Source: Actinostola sp. cb2023
Taxonomy: Eukaryota; Cnidaria; Anthozoa; Actiniaria; Actinostolidae
Length of the DNA stretch: 64,000 nt
Assembly (NCBI GenBank): GCA_033675265.1
Contig: JAUJYZ010001546.1
Coordinates: 566,001-630,000 of the forward strand
Direction of reading: 5' to 3'
The notes under the pieces are model-generated. The model was not told the DNA's origin. It made no database searches and was given only the letters and a program-made list of their open reading frames with translations. Made by a program: the position numbers and the translations under genes. Shown here piece by piece: positions 1-13,000 of the stretch. The number at the start of each line of letters is the position of its first letter. Position 1 is the first letter of the stretch.

Positions 1-739
1 GTAGTGATTTCCTTTGTTATGTCCTCACGAATTATTAATGAGTTTGAGATATACAGTTGTCACCTGTCACCTTAACTTCTACGCGCCAATAAAGTAAGAG
101 GCGCATAAGGCCTAAGGATATACAGTTGAACCCTTCCAAACAGCCACCGCTCGGGACTAAATATCGTAGCAGTTGAGCGGAGGTTTCAATTACAGCAAGA
201 GTACATGTATAAGCTTGCCAGTGGCCAGGACAACAAACTCTGGCTGTTACAGAGGTGGACGTTAGAAGAGGTTCGCCTTTATTTGAACCACCACCAACAT
301 TGTATGTTAATTTTATGGGTTATGGATAATAATAAACATCAACAGTTACATATTACTATAAAAAAACACAAGTAAAACATTTAGTTATTGAATACACACA
401 TTTACATGTACAGAGTGTAATAATTAGAACAAAAAGCAAAACGTGGTATCACATACATTGACTTGTTTCATCCCTTGAATAACTTCATGTGTATTTATTT
501 CGTTATCGCTAACAAATAAAGAAAAGAAAATAGCTAAAGTAAATGACAGGCAGAATTCATTATAATGCACAATTAAGCAAAAACACAGACACATAATAAC
601 ACCTAATTGCTAAATTCTTGTGCAATTATTACAAAATCAATCATTAGTTTTGAATAATAATTCAGCAATTAGTTCATTATGCCACATACAAACGTGTTTG
701 TCTGTTAACATATTGAAAACATTAATTTTATTGTCACCA

Positions 740-900
740 GTACCCACAACCTCCACCACAGCCCACAACCTCCACCACCACCACCAACCTCTACCACCAC
801 CTCAACTACTGCCCACAATCTCCACAATCTCCACCACCACTACCACCCACAACCTCCAACACCACCACCACCCACAATCTCCACCACCAACCATCCTTGC
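740..900. repeat. CCACCA-rich simple repeat
   Basis: A run of CCACCA/CCACAACCT units in the INTS6 intron beyond the last visible exon. It opens a spurious His/Pro-rich reading frame. The rest of 1-1033 is AT-rich and shows no exon. Confidence 0.75.
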
Positions 901-1033
901 TGGAACCATTTTTATCACCTCAACAACAATATTATTTTATTATCATCATCATTTTCATGAAACATCAAACATCATCATCATCACCAACATTATTATCATT
1001 ATCACCATTGAAGTTCAATATTCTCACACTTAC

Positions 1034-4000
1034 TTGTGTCGTGACATATTCTTTGGTCGATTTACTACAGCATGATTTAGTAACAGATGGAAATCCTTCT
1101 TCTCTGTAGATGGCAGCTCTGGAGTTTGAATGCTAAAAAACAAAATAGATCACTTAATGTCATATATTTTTATTTTATTTTATTTTATTTTCAAGATTCG
1201 CCCATAAGGCAGGTGTTGTACAATAGGACACAAAGTCCCCTTTAAAATACATTACACCACGTCCCACCCAATAAGAAGGTTACCCAGTATACCTGACCCC
1301 TGATGAATTCCCAATATGAAAAAAACACCACCACCGCCATTGGGGCAATCAGTAATAGACATGTTTTTTTTAAAAGGATTTGAAAAAAAAAACCCATCAC
1401 TTAATGTCAGTTTATAACTAGTCTACAATAGATAGTAACTAAATAATTTACAGATTCATTCGCTAGCTGTGAATCACAAAACACATAATAAAATTCAATA
1501 CCTTGGTATGATTCTATTAGGAGCTGTTGGTGTTGGTTTACCAACAATAGCTTCAAATCTCTTTGCTTCAAGAATACTCTGAAAGTGAAGAAGGTCCCGA
1601 ATGAACACCATTTTATCATGACAATGAGGGTTTATCACGGAGACATAGAATAAAAAAATGATTATCATACATGTAGCTGGAAAGAGCTCATTGAAATGAG
1701 TAAAAATGTGAAGTTTGGAAAAGATCGCTTCACAAATTGCGAATATATGAATTTTCAAAAATCGAAATTTTATATGTAAACATACAAAATTTCGATTTTT
1801 GAAAATTCATATCTTTGCAATTTGTGAAGCAATCTTTTCCAAACTTCACATTTTTACTAATTTCAACGAGCTCTTTCCAGCTATGATAATCATTTTTTGT
1901 CCTATGAGTTTTGAAATTACATGATAAACCCTCATTTAATAAGAACTTTGATAACATACATGTATGATTGTACAAATTCACTGTAAAAAGGAAGGAAAGA
2001 TTGTAAAAAAACATTCATCACCTGTTGTTTAACACTCTTGAGGTAGTTAAGTACACTGTAGCTTAGTGATCCATCAAGATGGTCAGGTACTAGAGACGTT
2101 GGTATTCCCATTTTCATGAATGCATTACGCAGAGGCTAATACAAATAAACAGATAAAGATGATATTTTTGTCTGAATTATAAAAACAAAATCATAAGCAA
2201 GTAATACTATTTATCTACTATTATCGAATTCATGAATAATTAATGAGTTAAATACAATAGAAATCACTACCGTGAAGGACATCTGTAAATCGGATACAGA
2301 TTCGTCCTCATTTGCATTCAACTTTAAGTTCAATTTTCTCGGCCAAACTGCTTCCTATCATCAAAATTATAGTAAAACATCCAGCTATACATCGTTGGAT
2401 TCGATAAGTACTATACAATATTCGCGTCCGATCTGTATTGGATTTACAAACTCTCGCCTGTACGGCTCGAGTTTGTAAATACCATACAGATCGGCCGCTC
2501 ATATTGTATATAGTACTTAATAATTTAATATTAAATTATAACAGAAATCAGGGCCAGAACATAGTTTGTGGATCTGATACACAAGTTCCATAATTTACAT
2601 AAACTTTTTAACTTTGATTTTCAAAGTGAAAACTACTGGTACCATCAAAAGTATAGGAAAACAGGAAATAATATATTTGATATTAAGCAGGCTTGACTTT
2701 GTAAATAAGATACAGGTCAGCTGCTCATATTGTATACACTTCATACAATGTACATTTGTACAAATGTGTAACACTTCAATAACACTTTCAATTAGCAATA
2801 AGAGCTTGAAAGACAGCAATCGTGTATAAATAATGGTAATAGGACTGAGTGGAGTCCAATTCGGTCTGTAATCGTACGAGTGATAAACAAAATTGGACGA
2901 CCGCGTAGCGGGAGTCCAATTTGTTTATCACAAGTATGATTACAGACAGAATTGGACGACACGAAGTCCTGTTACCAATTAATCATAACTATTACAATTT
3001 CCGAGAAAAAAGATTTTCATGATAAAATGCCCCAAAACAATGACATATTTTGGTGAAAAAGCGAGAAAAGTTTGTGAAAAATTTCTTGAGTGCGCGCTTG
3101 ATAGCGTAGCGATTGTGTGATAGCGCGCGCATTTTACTGAAAAGGTGTAATGTGATTGGCTCTTGCAACTGTCCGATTACAACTGTCCAATTAATGCTAA
3201 AATAGGACAGTCTCTCAACCAATCAGATTTGAGGAAATTGTAATAGCTATGATTAATAAAGTTATTGTATTGTATTGTAGCATTGCACAGACCAGTCCAT
3301 GGTCAAATAGATTCCAATTTTACTACAGTAGAACCCTGGTAACTCGAACTCCCTGCTAACTCGAACTCCCCGCTAACTCGAACTCCCCGCTAACTCGAAC
3401 TCCCCGCTAACTTGAACTCCCCGCTAACTCGAACTCCCTGATAACTCAAACTAATTTTCTTTTCCTTTTGCTCAAAACAGGGTCAAATTTACCCGGTTAA
3501 CTCGAACCGTTTTCCATTTCCCTTGGGAGTTCTAGTTAGCAGGGTTCTAGTGTAGTTCAAATAAATTATTTCTACTCACTGCAGCATAGTAACTTGGCAT
3601 GGTTGCTAAGTAGGACTCAAAAGCTTGCTTCCACTTGGGTACAGGCTTTAATTTATGGACTTTGACAAGCTCATCTTCAAGACAAGACAACAACATAGCG
3701 TTTACAAAATAATTTGATTTACTCACATAGAATAGAAAGAACACTTTCTAAGACTTAGTCTGTCAACAGTTGTTTTAGTTACAAGGACATTTTTCAATGC
3801 ATCAGGAAAACACCTGATGAATAGTGACCCTTGTTGACGGCTGTTCCAAGACTGGTATAAACCCCATCCCATGGCCTTCTATATCCACTCAAAGTCTACA
3901 TTAAAGTACACTGCATGGACAGATTTGTTAATGTTCCTACAAACCAACCTCTTGCACAGGTAGAGGTGGACGCCTGCAGGGATCAGTAGATACATGTAGG

Positions 4001-7000
4001 AGCCATCTATAGCTTCCTGCAGAGGTTCAAGGTTTTACAAACCAATGTTTGCGTCAATAGCTTTATGGAACATACACCAGCTAGTCTGTGGTTAATGCAA
4101 TGGTATTTTACTGGAGATCATATTGATAAATCCACATGTTTTCTAAATTTCATTACATTTTCAGGAGGGTACAAGTGGAGTATATCTACAGACCTTGGAT
4201 AATAACCCAAAATAAATGAAGAATAACTGTGATTATTATCAACCAGTTGTGGAACTCAGATGTCAAACTCTTAACTTCTTTCTCTACTCAAACTCCTGAT
4301 TCGATCAGGAGTTTAAGTCTTGTAAAAGAATATATATTATTTATAGCTTTGTACAAATGAAAAGAATGGAGAGAATTAATAGAAACAAATTACAAATATA
4401 AAATTTCATCAGAGTTTCACAAATAAGACCCACTTCGTAGCCTTAGGTTACTGTACTCACCAAGGAGGGGAAATAGTAATGGATAGTTGTAGGGCAATAC
4501 AAAGAGATTGACAGACTGCAAGTTGGTACTGGCTTTTATATATCCAAATGTACAACCAAATTCACCAACTTTTTCACTTTTTCTTCCGCTGTTATGAATA
4601 AAAGCCTAAAAATACAATAATATTACAATTACTCACATGTAGGTATATAATTATGTACATGTTATATCTACTCATGTACTGCTTGTAAGCCATTTATTCT
4701 GTTGGTTTATTGAAGGAATGGTCAACGCTCAGCGTGCGTCCAGCGAGTTATGGATGCACGCGGGAGGCTGCTTAGCACGAGAGAAGCGTAAGAGTCGCAC
4801 GAGGCGTAGCCGAGTGCGACTCTAGCTTCTTGAGTGCTTAGCAGCCGACCAAGTGCATCCATAACTCGATGGACGCACAGCTGAAGCGTTGACCATTCCT
4901 TTTATAACATAGTTACTGCAAATTCAAATAAAACAATTTTATTTTCCAATTGATTTCAGAGCGCGCGCTATGCCGATGACGTGAGCGTGCGTCCATTGAC
5001 TTATGGATGCACGCTCGCGCACGCTAATTAGCCAATCAGAGCGCGCATTATATCGATGCTATGTTATAACATTAGGCGTTGCACACATAAAAGTTGTCAT
5101 TAAATACACTGTCAAGGTATATACAGTCATTCTCAAAAAGGTTGTCCAGATGAAAAGACTACAATACTACAATAAAGTCACGTGATTCATTATGTTTTCA
5201 ATTTCTGCGCGCGGAACTGTAAGTTGATACCAGCGCCATTCAGTTCTCACAATACCGTGTACTTTTGCATCTCAAATTGAAATTCCATGTGAGGAAATTG
5301 AATACATAATGAATCACGTGACTTTATTGTAGTATTGTAGAACATGTATACATTTTGTCTGCGCATGCGTTAGAATTCAGATTTGAAAGTGATTTGCTGC
5401 CATTTTCTTTGCAAATTGCACTGCGGTGGGAGATTTAGTGAGCGATCTTCGTCTCTAGAATGATGTTCAAGAAAATATTTGAAAGGAAATCAATAGTCTT
5501 CCTACTTTTGTTTTGCTGTAGATGATTTTTTTCCGTATAAGGATTGTAGATGATAAAATATCAAAATATCCACCAAAACAAGGAGTTATCCTAAAACCAA
5601 CTACATTGTCCTTTGGGTTTATTCTCATCAAAGATGATTTCAAGAGATACTTCACAGTGAACGTTAGTACCGACACATTGAAGGTCACATTCTGTGAATT
5701 TGAGTTCTCTACATTCAAGTATTCTCAAAGTATTTTGCTCGGTTCAGTTGGGTATTTATCATTTTTGCACGTGTTTTCCTAACATTCCTACCTAAAGTAC
5801 AATACTTATTAACTAGCCCCCCAGCCGAAAATAGCATAAATTGACTTCTTCTAAGCTTATTCTTTGCATTCGAGAACTTATTTTAAGCTGAAAAATTGTC
5901 CCTCGATGTGAGATCGTATTATTTTGGTACTATGGTACCAGTATACACTCTATTTGTTATGATTTTGACTGATTTTCATCGCTGGTGTATACCATATTAC
6001 AAACACTCTATGTTTTGAAGTTTATTGTAAAGGATAGCTTAATTCTTAATTTTTTTGGACTTCTTAGAATCAGCTGTAAACCGTTTGATATAAGTTTGAT
6101 TCACATTGAGTTTTTATTCAGCATTGTGTTTGCGAATCGTTTATCTGAATTGGTGACGTGTCAAACTAAATTATAAGAAAACCTCTCTTAGTAGCTCACC
6201 CCCCAGCAATTTTCTTCCGTGATTTATTGCTTCACTCATGCTAGTTTCGTAAGGTCTTGTTTGTTGGAGTTGAAAAATTGTCCCTCTTGCTTTGCGGTGG
6301 ATTTGAATTGTCCAAGTATCACTCATTCACCCGACTTCTCCGTAGGAATGTTGCCTTGTTTTGGCGGATTTTGTTCCATTATACGGAAAAAAATATCCAC
6401 AGCACCACAAAAGTAGGCGGACTATTGATTTCCTTTCAATAATTTTCTAAAACTTCATTCTAGAGACGTAGATCGCTCACTAAATCTTCCACAGCAGTGC
6501 ACTTGGCAAAACAATAGCGATACTTCATGTTTACAAACACTAACATTGTGATGTAAATGTGCCAACCATTTCCACAAAGACTTCTCACACGTTTTGTTTC
6601 AACAGCCAATCGATCTCTGGTTGGCACATCGTTGGCACATGAATGACAAAAGCTGAAGTATCGATTATGCAAATAGGTACTTTGAAATCTGAATCCAAAC
6701 GCATGCGCAGACAAAATGTACACATGCTCCATTGTAGTCTTTTCATCTGGACAACCTTTTTGAGAATGACTGTATGACTTCATTCTTGTTTGAAAACGCA
6801 AAACAATGGTTTCAAAATTATTGCCATTCATCAAGCTGTAAACACTGCAGCGAACCTAAATGGCAATGATCTGACTATTGAGCATGTATCTTTTTAGGAC
6901 TCCCCCCCCCCACCCCCCCTAAAATTCCAAATTAAACCAGTTCAATTTAAATTGAACCGGTTTAATTTAAATTGAACCAAGGGATCATTTTGAACTACAA

Positions 7001-10000
7001 CATATACAAATGTACTTCAATGGTTTGCACCAGTGAAGTTCTGTCTGTGATTCTACCTCGTGATGTCAGTGTTTTCTAAATGTTCCATGTTCGCCTGACC
7101 ACATGAAAACAATAAGCCGGCTTTTTCAAATTGCTACACTTTGTAAAACGTTTTCGAAAGTCTCCATTTTTGGTGACTGAAAATGCAGACTGTTTACGTG
7201 TGGACGGGAGGGCGAAAACACAGAAAAAAGTATGCATTTTTGAATGAAAACAGTGCAGATATGACATTAAACTACAACTAAACAGTACATGTAAGGGAGA
7301 CTAATGTGAGTTAGACTATGTCCCTTCTTCTTCAGGCAACGACAATACAGATAATACCATTTACTGTAGAGAGCTCATGATTGATCAGTAGAAGGCAACA
7401 ACAACCTATGAAATTCCACCTTCAGCCTAGATGAAAATATGACCACCTGTCCTGGCTATAAAGTTTGCTTTTGTGTGTCCAAATTCTACAACAATGCATT
7501 TAATTGATGCCATAATAACACGGCTGTTCAAAGTTTCAGGCCAGCTGCTTAAAAATCCACTTAGAACCCTGCCATTTCTAACTTACCTGCCAACACGTAG
7601 AGTGTGACTTTCTCTCCAAGATATACTGAGTGAGTGGTGAAGGTTCCAGTTCATATTTATCAAACGGTAAATTATCAACCAGCAGAGGTTCAGAATCTAC
7701 GCAGCTAAAAAAGATGGTGGGTTGTGCATCTCTTGGTGCCTATTTGACAAGTATTGTATTAGCATTGATATATCATCTCTTATACCTGTATGTTATAGAT
7801 ATAATGTACTGGTGGAGTTTTTTTCATTCATGAAATGGTTAAGCTCAAGAACTATGGAAGAGATTATCATATAAAACTTGGGTGATAAAAAATTGTCAAT
7901 AATTATTGTTCATCATGTAAAGCATGAATGCACTCAAGACTTAAGTGCTTCACAATGGTACCTCTCATTCAAATACGCAATAACTGTGGTGCACGGCCAT
8001 GACAAATGGAATTATTATTCAAACATAATCTGATAATTCTTTGTCAAAAAGAATTTTTTTGTACATGTACTACAACTACCAGAATGCTTTTCCCATCTCC
8101 TTTTTGTTATATAATTAGTACCACTCACTATAAATATGAATAAGAACGAAAATTCTCAAAGCATTCTGGAAAAGTTATTTCCGTAAAATGATGACCTACC
8201 AGTATATACAAAGTTTACACAAATGTTTTAATTATTTACCAGCTTTAAAAGTTCATAGTTACTGTATTATAAATCAAAAATTTACTTACAAGTTTTCCAA
8301 TTGAGGGATCAGGCCAAAATGTCTCTGGTATCGGCCAATAACCAGTCGGCTTGACTGCCCATTGCCCAACGTACATCTTTCTTATGACATATATCATCTT
8401 ACAACACCTGGTCCATGCTGCAGGTTCAACTATCTGTGAGACAGGTGACGCAGTGGCTGATCTTGGTACTCCATTGGACATCGGTCCTACCTCTTCTTGC
8501 AGGCCATTTATGACAGGAGACACTGCCATGGAGTCACCTCGAGGGGGTGTTGAAGGTGTCGATACTCCACTGTTAAAAACAATCAAACATGACATCTTAC
8601 TTCAACTATGTGTATACATGTGTACTCACAGATACCAAGCAGTTTATACCCAACAAAACAGGGCCCAGTACCTGAAAGGCCAACTACAGTGCCGGTCAGA
8701 ATAAAGCGAACCCAAAAATGCGTTAATTTTGCGAGTGCGTTGCGTTTGAAAAAAACGTGTATGCGCGTTTGCGTTTAATACGTATTTGGCAAATGGGTTT
8801 GACTGAAAATATCAGTAAGGATCGACACAATACAGGTTATTAAAAACTAATCGGCCAACTAATCACCAAACATTGCCTTGAAGCTTATTGATGCGAAGTA
8901 CATGTAAACTTTTGAAGTGTATTCAGAGTTCAAATGTGTGACGCCGAAAGATGCTAATCGATCGTTCATGTCTGTCACGCCGGTCGATCAAGCAGTTTAT
9001 TTGTATTCATATCTCGGGTTCTACGTAACAAGGAACTATCAAACTTAGCATAAGTTGTAGTTTATAAGTTGAGAAACAGAATTGAGGCGTTTTATTGATG
9101 CGAAGTAAACTTTTGAAGTGTATTCAGAGTTCAAATGTGTGACGCCAAAAGACGCTAATCGATCGTTCATGTTTGTCACGCTGGTCGATCAAGCAGTTTA
9201 TTTGTAGTCATATCTCGGGTTCTACGTAACAAGGAACTATCAAACTTAGCTTAAGGTGATTCCCTTGAAAGAGAAGCAAATCCTAGAATTTTCTATAACT
9301 TGGCATGGTGATACATTATGGTATGCAGGGTTGTCGCTAAGGAAAACGTCAGGTGGCTGATGACAAATTTGAGCCGGCTACTGCTGATTGAGCTATTTTT
9401 TATAGAAAGGATTTTCGGATTTTCTCTGTTTCATCGATCGTAAAGTTTCGGAGTTAAAACAAATAATGCTACAAAGTCGATCTTACCAATCATTTTACTA
9501 AACATCATGTCTTCCTACTTAGACATATTTGTTCAATGACGTTTTACATGTGAACAAGAACTGAACGTGTTCGTCCGTTCGACCGTCCGCGAGTCTCGTA
9601 GCTTAGTAACCAGGCATGTGATCGAAAGATAGAGAACTGGACACTAGAATACTTTTTACACATGCAGAAATACAAGCCGCACTCCCATTTTGGACGGCAA
9701 AGATTTTTGGTGGAAAGGTGTGGCTTTTCTGCAGAGATTTTACAGTAGTTTATTTTAATTTAAAGATCATCATCAGAAAATATGTCACTGCCATAGTCTG
9801 AATCACTAGCACTGTTATCATCATCTTCTTTATCGCGGATATCATCAGGGGACAAGTGAAATAGACTGAAGGCTTCCTGGTGCCCATTGACCCATGACTC
9901 GCTGCCGTTTTCACAGAAAAGCACAAAAATGCATTAGCAATATTCTGACGTAATATATATTCCAGCATTGATGGGTTCCTTCAGTGAAAACCAAAACTGA

Positions 10001-13000
10001 ATAGAAAATCAACAAATTATTTTGAAAAACTATAAAACGAGCGCTTCTTGTCACTTTGCGTACTGTACTATCCAATCCTCGATCCAACACCTGTAACTAT
10101 CATTGTCAACACGTATCTTGTTCCCAGTCTTTTGCAACCTCTTGCATGCCGGGTTACTAAGCTTCGTATTTAGTTTACAAGATGGCGGAAAATGGCGGGT
10201 ATTAAATAGCGCTTGTATCCAAGTGTTATACTTTTAGCAAAGCTGTTTGGGGGTATTTATTTTAACCATTTCATTTAGACAATAATAGTTTGACAAATAA
10301 CAATTTATTTTAACTTCGGAACTGCGTGAAGCCCCGTATCAGAGGTGATTCAGATTGCCGGCCAAAATTCAGCCGGCGATTGCACTTTCTCAGCCGGCTA
10401 ATTTCGCCGGCAGCCGGCACTTAGCGACAACCCTGGGTATGGAGTTTCAAAAAATGCATTAAAAAGAGGGGGTCACCGCGCTAATTTTTGCGCTACACTG
10501 CTTTGAAATTATGGTATTTTAGGTCTTTCAGTCGAGTCTCGCGTGACATCGGGATCGGGTAAATAATTTTCCACAACTTAAAAGACAAACTATTAATAAT
10601 GAACTAATGTGTTTGCTATAGCTTTTGTATCTCTAGCCTACCGTTTGATAGTAAGAAAATGCTCGAATTTTGAATAGTTGTTGAAAAATAGAACAAAAAA
10701 CACAGATGTTCGAACTACTGAGAGGGTCTAAAAATCGATACTCCGTATGCTTTCATTCAATTTTTTTTATGTTTGAAATCCTAACTTTTTTAAATACTTT
10801 GCTATTTACTAAAGAACTATAGTGCGATGAAAGTTATTGAATAAAAAATGGGGGTCACCGTGCTCGTTTTCGATTTATTTTGAAAAAACTTCAGTTACAC
10901 TTGAAATATTTAACGATTTCCAATGGTCTCCAATGTGCGCGAGCTCGATGGCGTAAGTTAGCGCACGCTCGTCAACTAAATTTTTTTTCGGAATTGTGCG
11001 CAGTAGAGCGTGCGCAATGCAAAACAAGGGAATCACCTTAAATTAGAGCTTATAAGTTGAGAAACAGAATTGGGGCGTTTTATTGAAGCGAAGTAAACTT
11101 TTAAACGTTCTGTGACCCAAATGACATGCTAAATATACGGTCCGATAAACTTGGTATCGGTTTACAGTCTTTATTATGTTTGCCGTGCGTGAGAGGTTCT
11201 TCTGTTTCACTTCACAAAAGAAAACAATACCTATAGAAATTGAGTAACAAAGAAATACGCGTTTAAGAAATACGCGTTTGCAAACGCGTTACTGCGTTTG
11301 GGCTGCGTTTTTTTTGCGTTTGCGTTTCGTGTGCGTTGTTCGCATTATTCTGACCGGTACTGTATAGGTAATCTTTAAGATTTAATCCTGGGTTAGTGGC
11401 TAATCAGCTCTTCGTGAACCCAGCAGAGAAGGACATTAAATGGGAACAATAGAATGTGAAAATGAAAGGAAAAAAAGACCAAAATGAAAAACTGAAGAAA
11501 AAGTTGAATATGACATGTCTTTGACTTAAAATTATTTGTTATTATTATTAAAATGAAAAAAAAACAAGATGAAAAAAATTGTTAACAGATACACAATGTA
11601 GCCTGAGTACACATACAAATCCTGAATAGTGACTAACATCAGGGTCTATTACATGCACAAACAAGAAAACCTTGAATATTTACATGTACATGTATGCATA
11701 CCCTACCTTGTTGATATTCCCTCTGTTTTTATAGGACGGCAGTTTTCAGAATTCAACAATTGTTTATTCTTAGACTCCCCTCCTTCAATTCCACTTCCAT
11801 TGTGATGTTGGTTATCGACATACGGCGGTGGTGTGGGGGAGTCTGTTTCCCTCGAACCACTATTCCTCATCCCTGAACAAATAATGTTGAAATTTAAAAT
11901 AAAAATTATAATGTTGACATTTTTTAATTTTTTAATTTTTATAGAACACAAAAGAATCCCCCTGAGTTTGATTTTGCTGCACATATTCAATACATACTAT
12001 CCCTTTGTCAGTTCATTTAGTAATGATACCCTGGTATAAATTAAATAAATTAAATTATAAAGTCCATTATCTGCTTGTTTTGAGTCTGTAACCATGGTAA
12101 CCAACCTTAGTCATCAATTTAAATTCAATCAGAAATACATTTTCCAAAATGTGCAGCAGGTTTTTTTACCTTCGGCTGGGTAAACTGGAGTTGGTTGGAC
12201 ATCTGGTCCTCCAATTTTCTCAAAATTGAGAACAATTCCACATTGGATTTTCTGAACGATGGATTCTAGGGCTTGGTTTAGTGATTTGGATGACGAGGCT
12301 CTATAGCATTTTCCTATCAAAGAAAACAAAAATAAATCAATTAATTCAATTAATCAACAAGTAAATAAAAGGAAAGTCGGTTTTATAACTTTTTATTCTA
12401 ATTTGAATGAATTAGGAGGACCAGATTGGAAAAAAGCATAGCTTTATCTGTAAATTCCTCATTAAATAAAGTGTTATTATTATTATTATTATTGAAGGGG
12501 TCCATGATAGGACAGACTGTGTGATTTGTGATCAAAATTTAAATTCTCCTCTAGAAGTCAAAGAGCTTGCAGGAGAATTTAGATTATGATCAATTGACAC
12601 AGATAATTTATTGTGTTGAACATGGTTCTAATAATGTGTTGTCTGTGTACATGCAATCGTAAAATCCAGTGGCTTGATAGAAAACTTACAAAATGCAGAT
12701 GACATATATTATTTGTTGAGCAGACTCAATTTTTAAATGCAACTTTATTTTGTGGTCAAGATCCAATCTTCATATTTTGTATTATTTTATGACCGATATT
12801 AACGTATGTGCCGAAAGTGGTCTCCTCTAAACAATGTATCAATACAGAAAATCCATCTTAATGAACACTTGAAGGGCTCCCTGCAAGAACAACGTAAGTG
12901 ATCTCTGATCAAAATCTAAATGCTCCTCAAGATTCTTTGAATTTCAAAGGAGAATTTGGGTTTTGATCACAAGTCACTTACGCCATTCTTGCAGGGACCC

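Larger units (their letters stand above)
9255..11036. mobile_element. TTAA-flanked element nested in the Tc1-like element
   Basis: The ends GGTGATTCCCTT and AAGGGAATCACC are each bounded by TTAA (9251-9254 and 11037-11040), a piggyBac-type target duplication. The body carries two copies of a GGGGGTCACCG motif (near 10468 and 10850). It interrupts the outer element and is itself interrupted at 9326-10435. The family assignment rests on the TTAA only. Confidence 0.55.
8687..11362. mobile_element. Tc1/mariner-like element (outer shell of a nested set)
   Basis: The ends read CAGTGCCGGTCAGAATAA and TTATTCTGACCGGTACTG, flanked by TA dinucleotides (8685-8686 and 11363-11364), the target duplication expected of Tc1/mariner. 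The interior has GCGTTTGCG-rich arms and a unit of roughly 200 bp present about 2.3 times (from 8882, 9087 and 11040). Two other elements are nested inside. No intact transposase was seen. Confidence 0.7.

Noticed and set aside
5522..5782. 86-residue plus frame in the long TIR element as a transposase piece
   Set aside because: No transposase motif recognised and the frame is not continued in the element; treated as non-autonomous DNA.
12088..12101. GTAACCATGGTAAC as an RFX X-box
   Set aside because: A near-palindromic match inside an INTS6 intron with no nearby promoter; probably chance.
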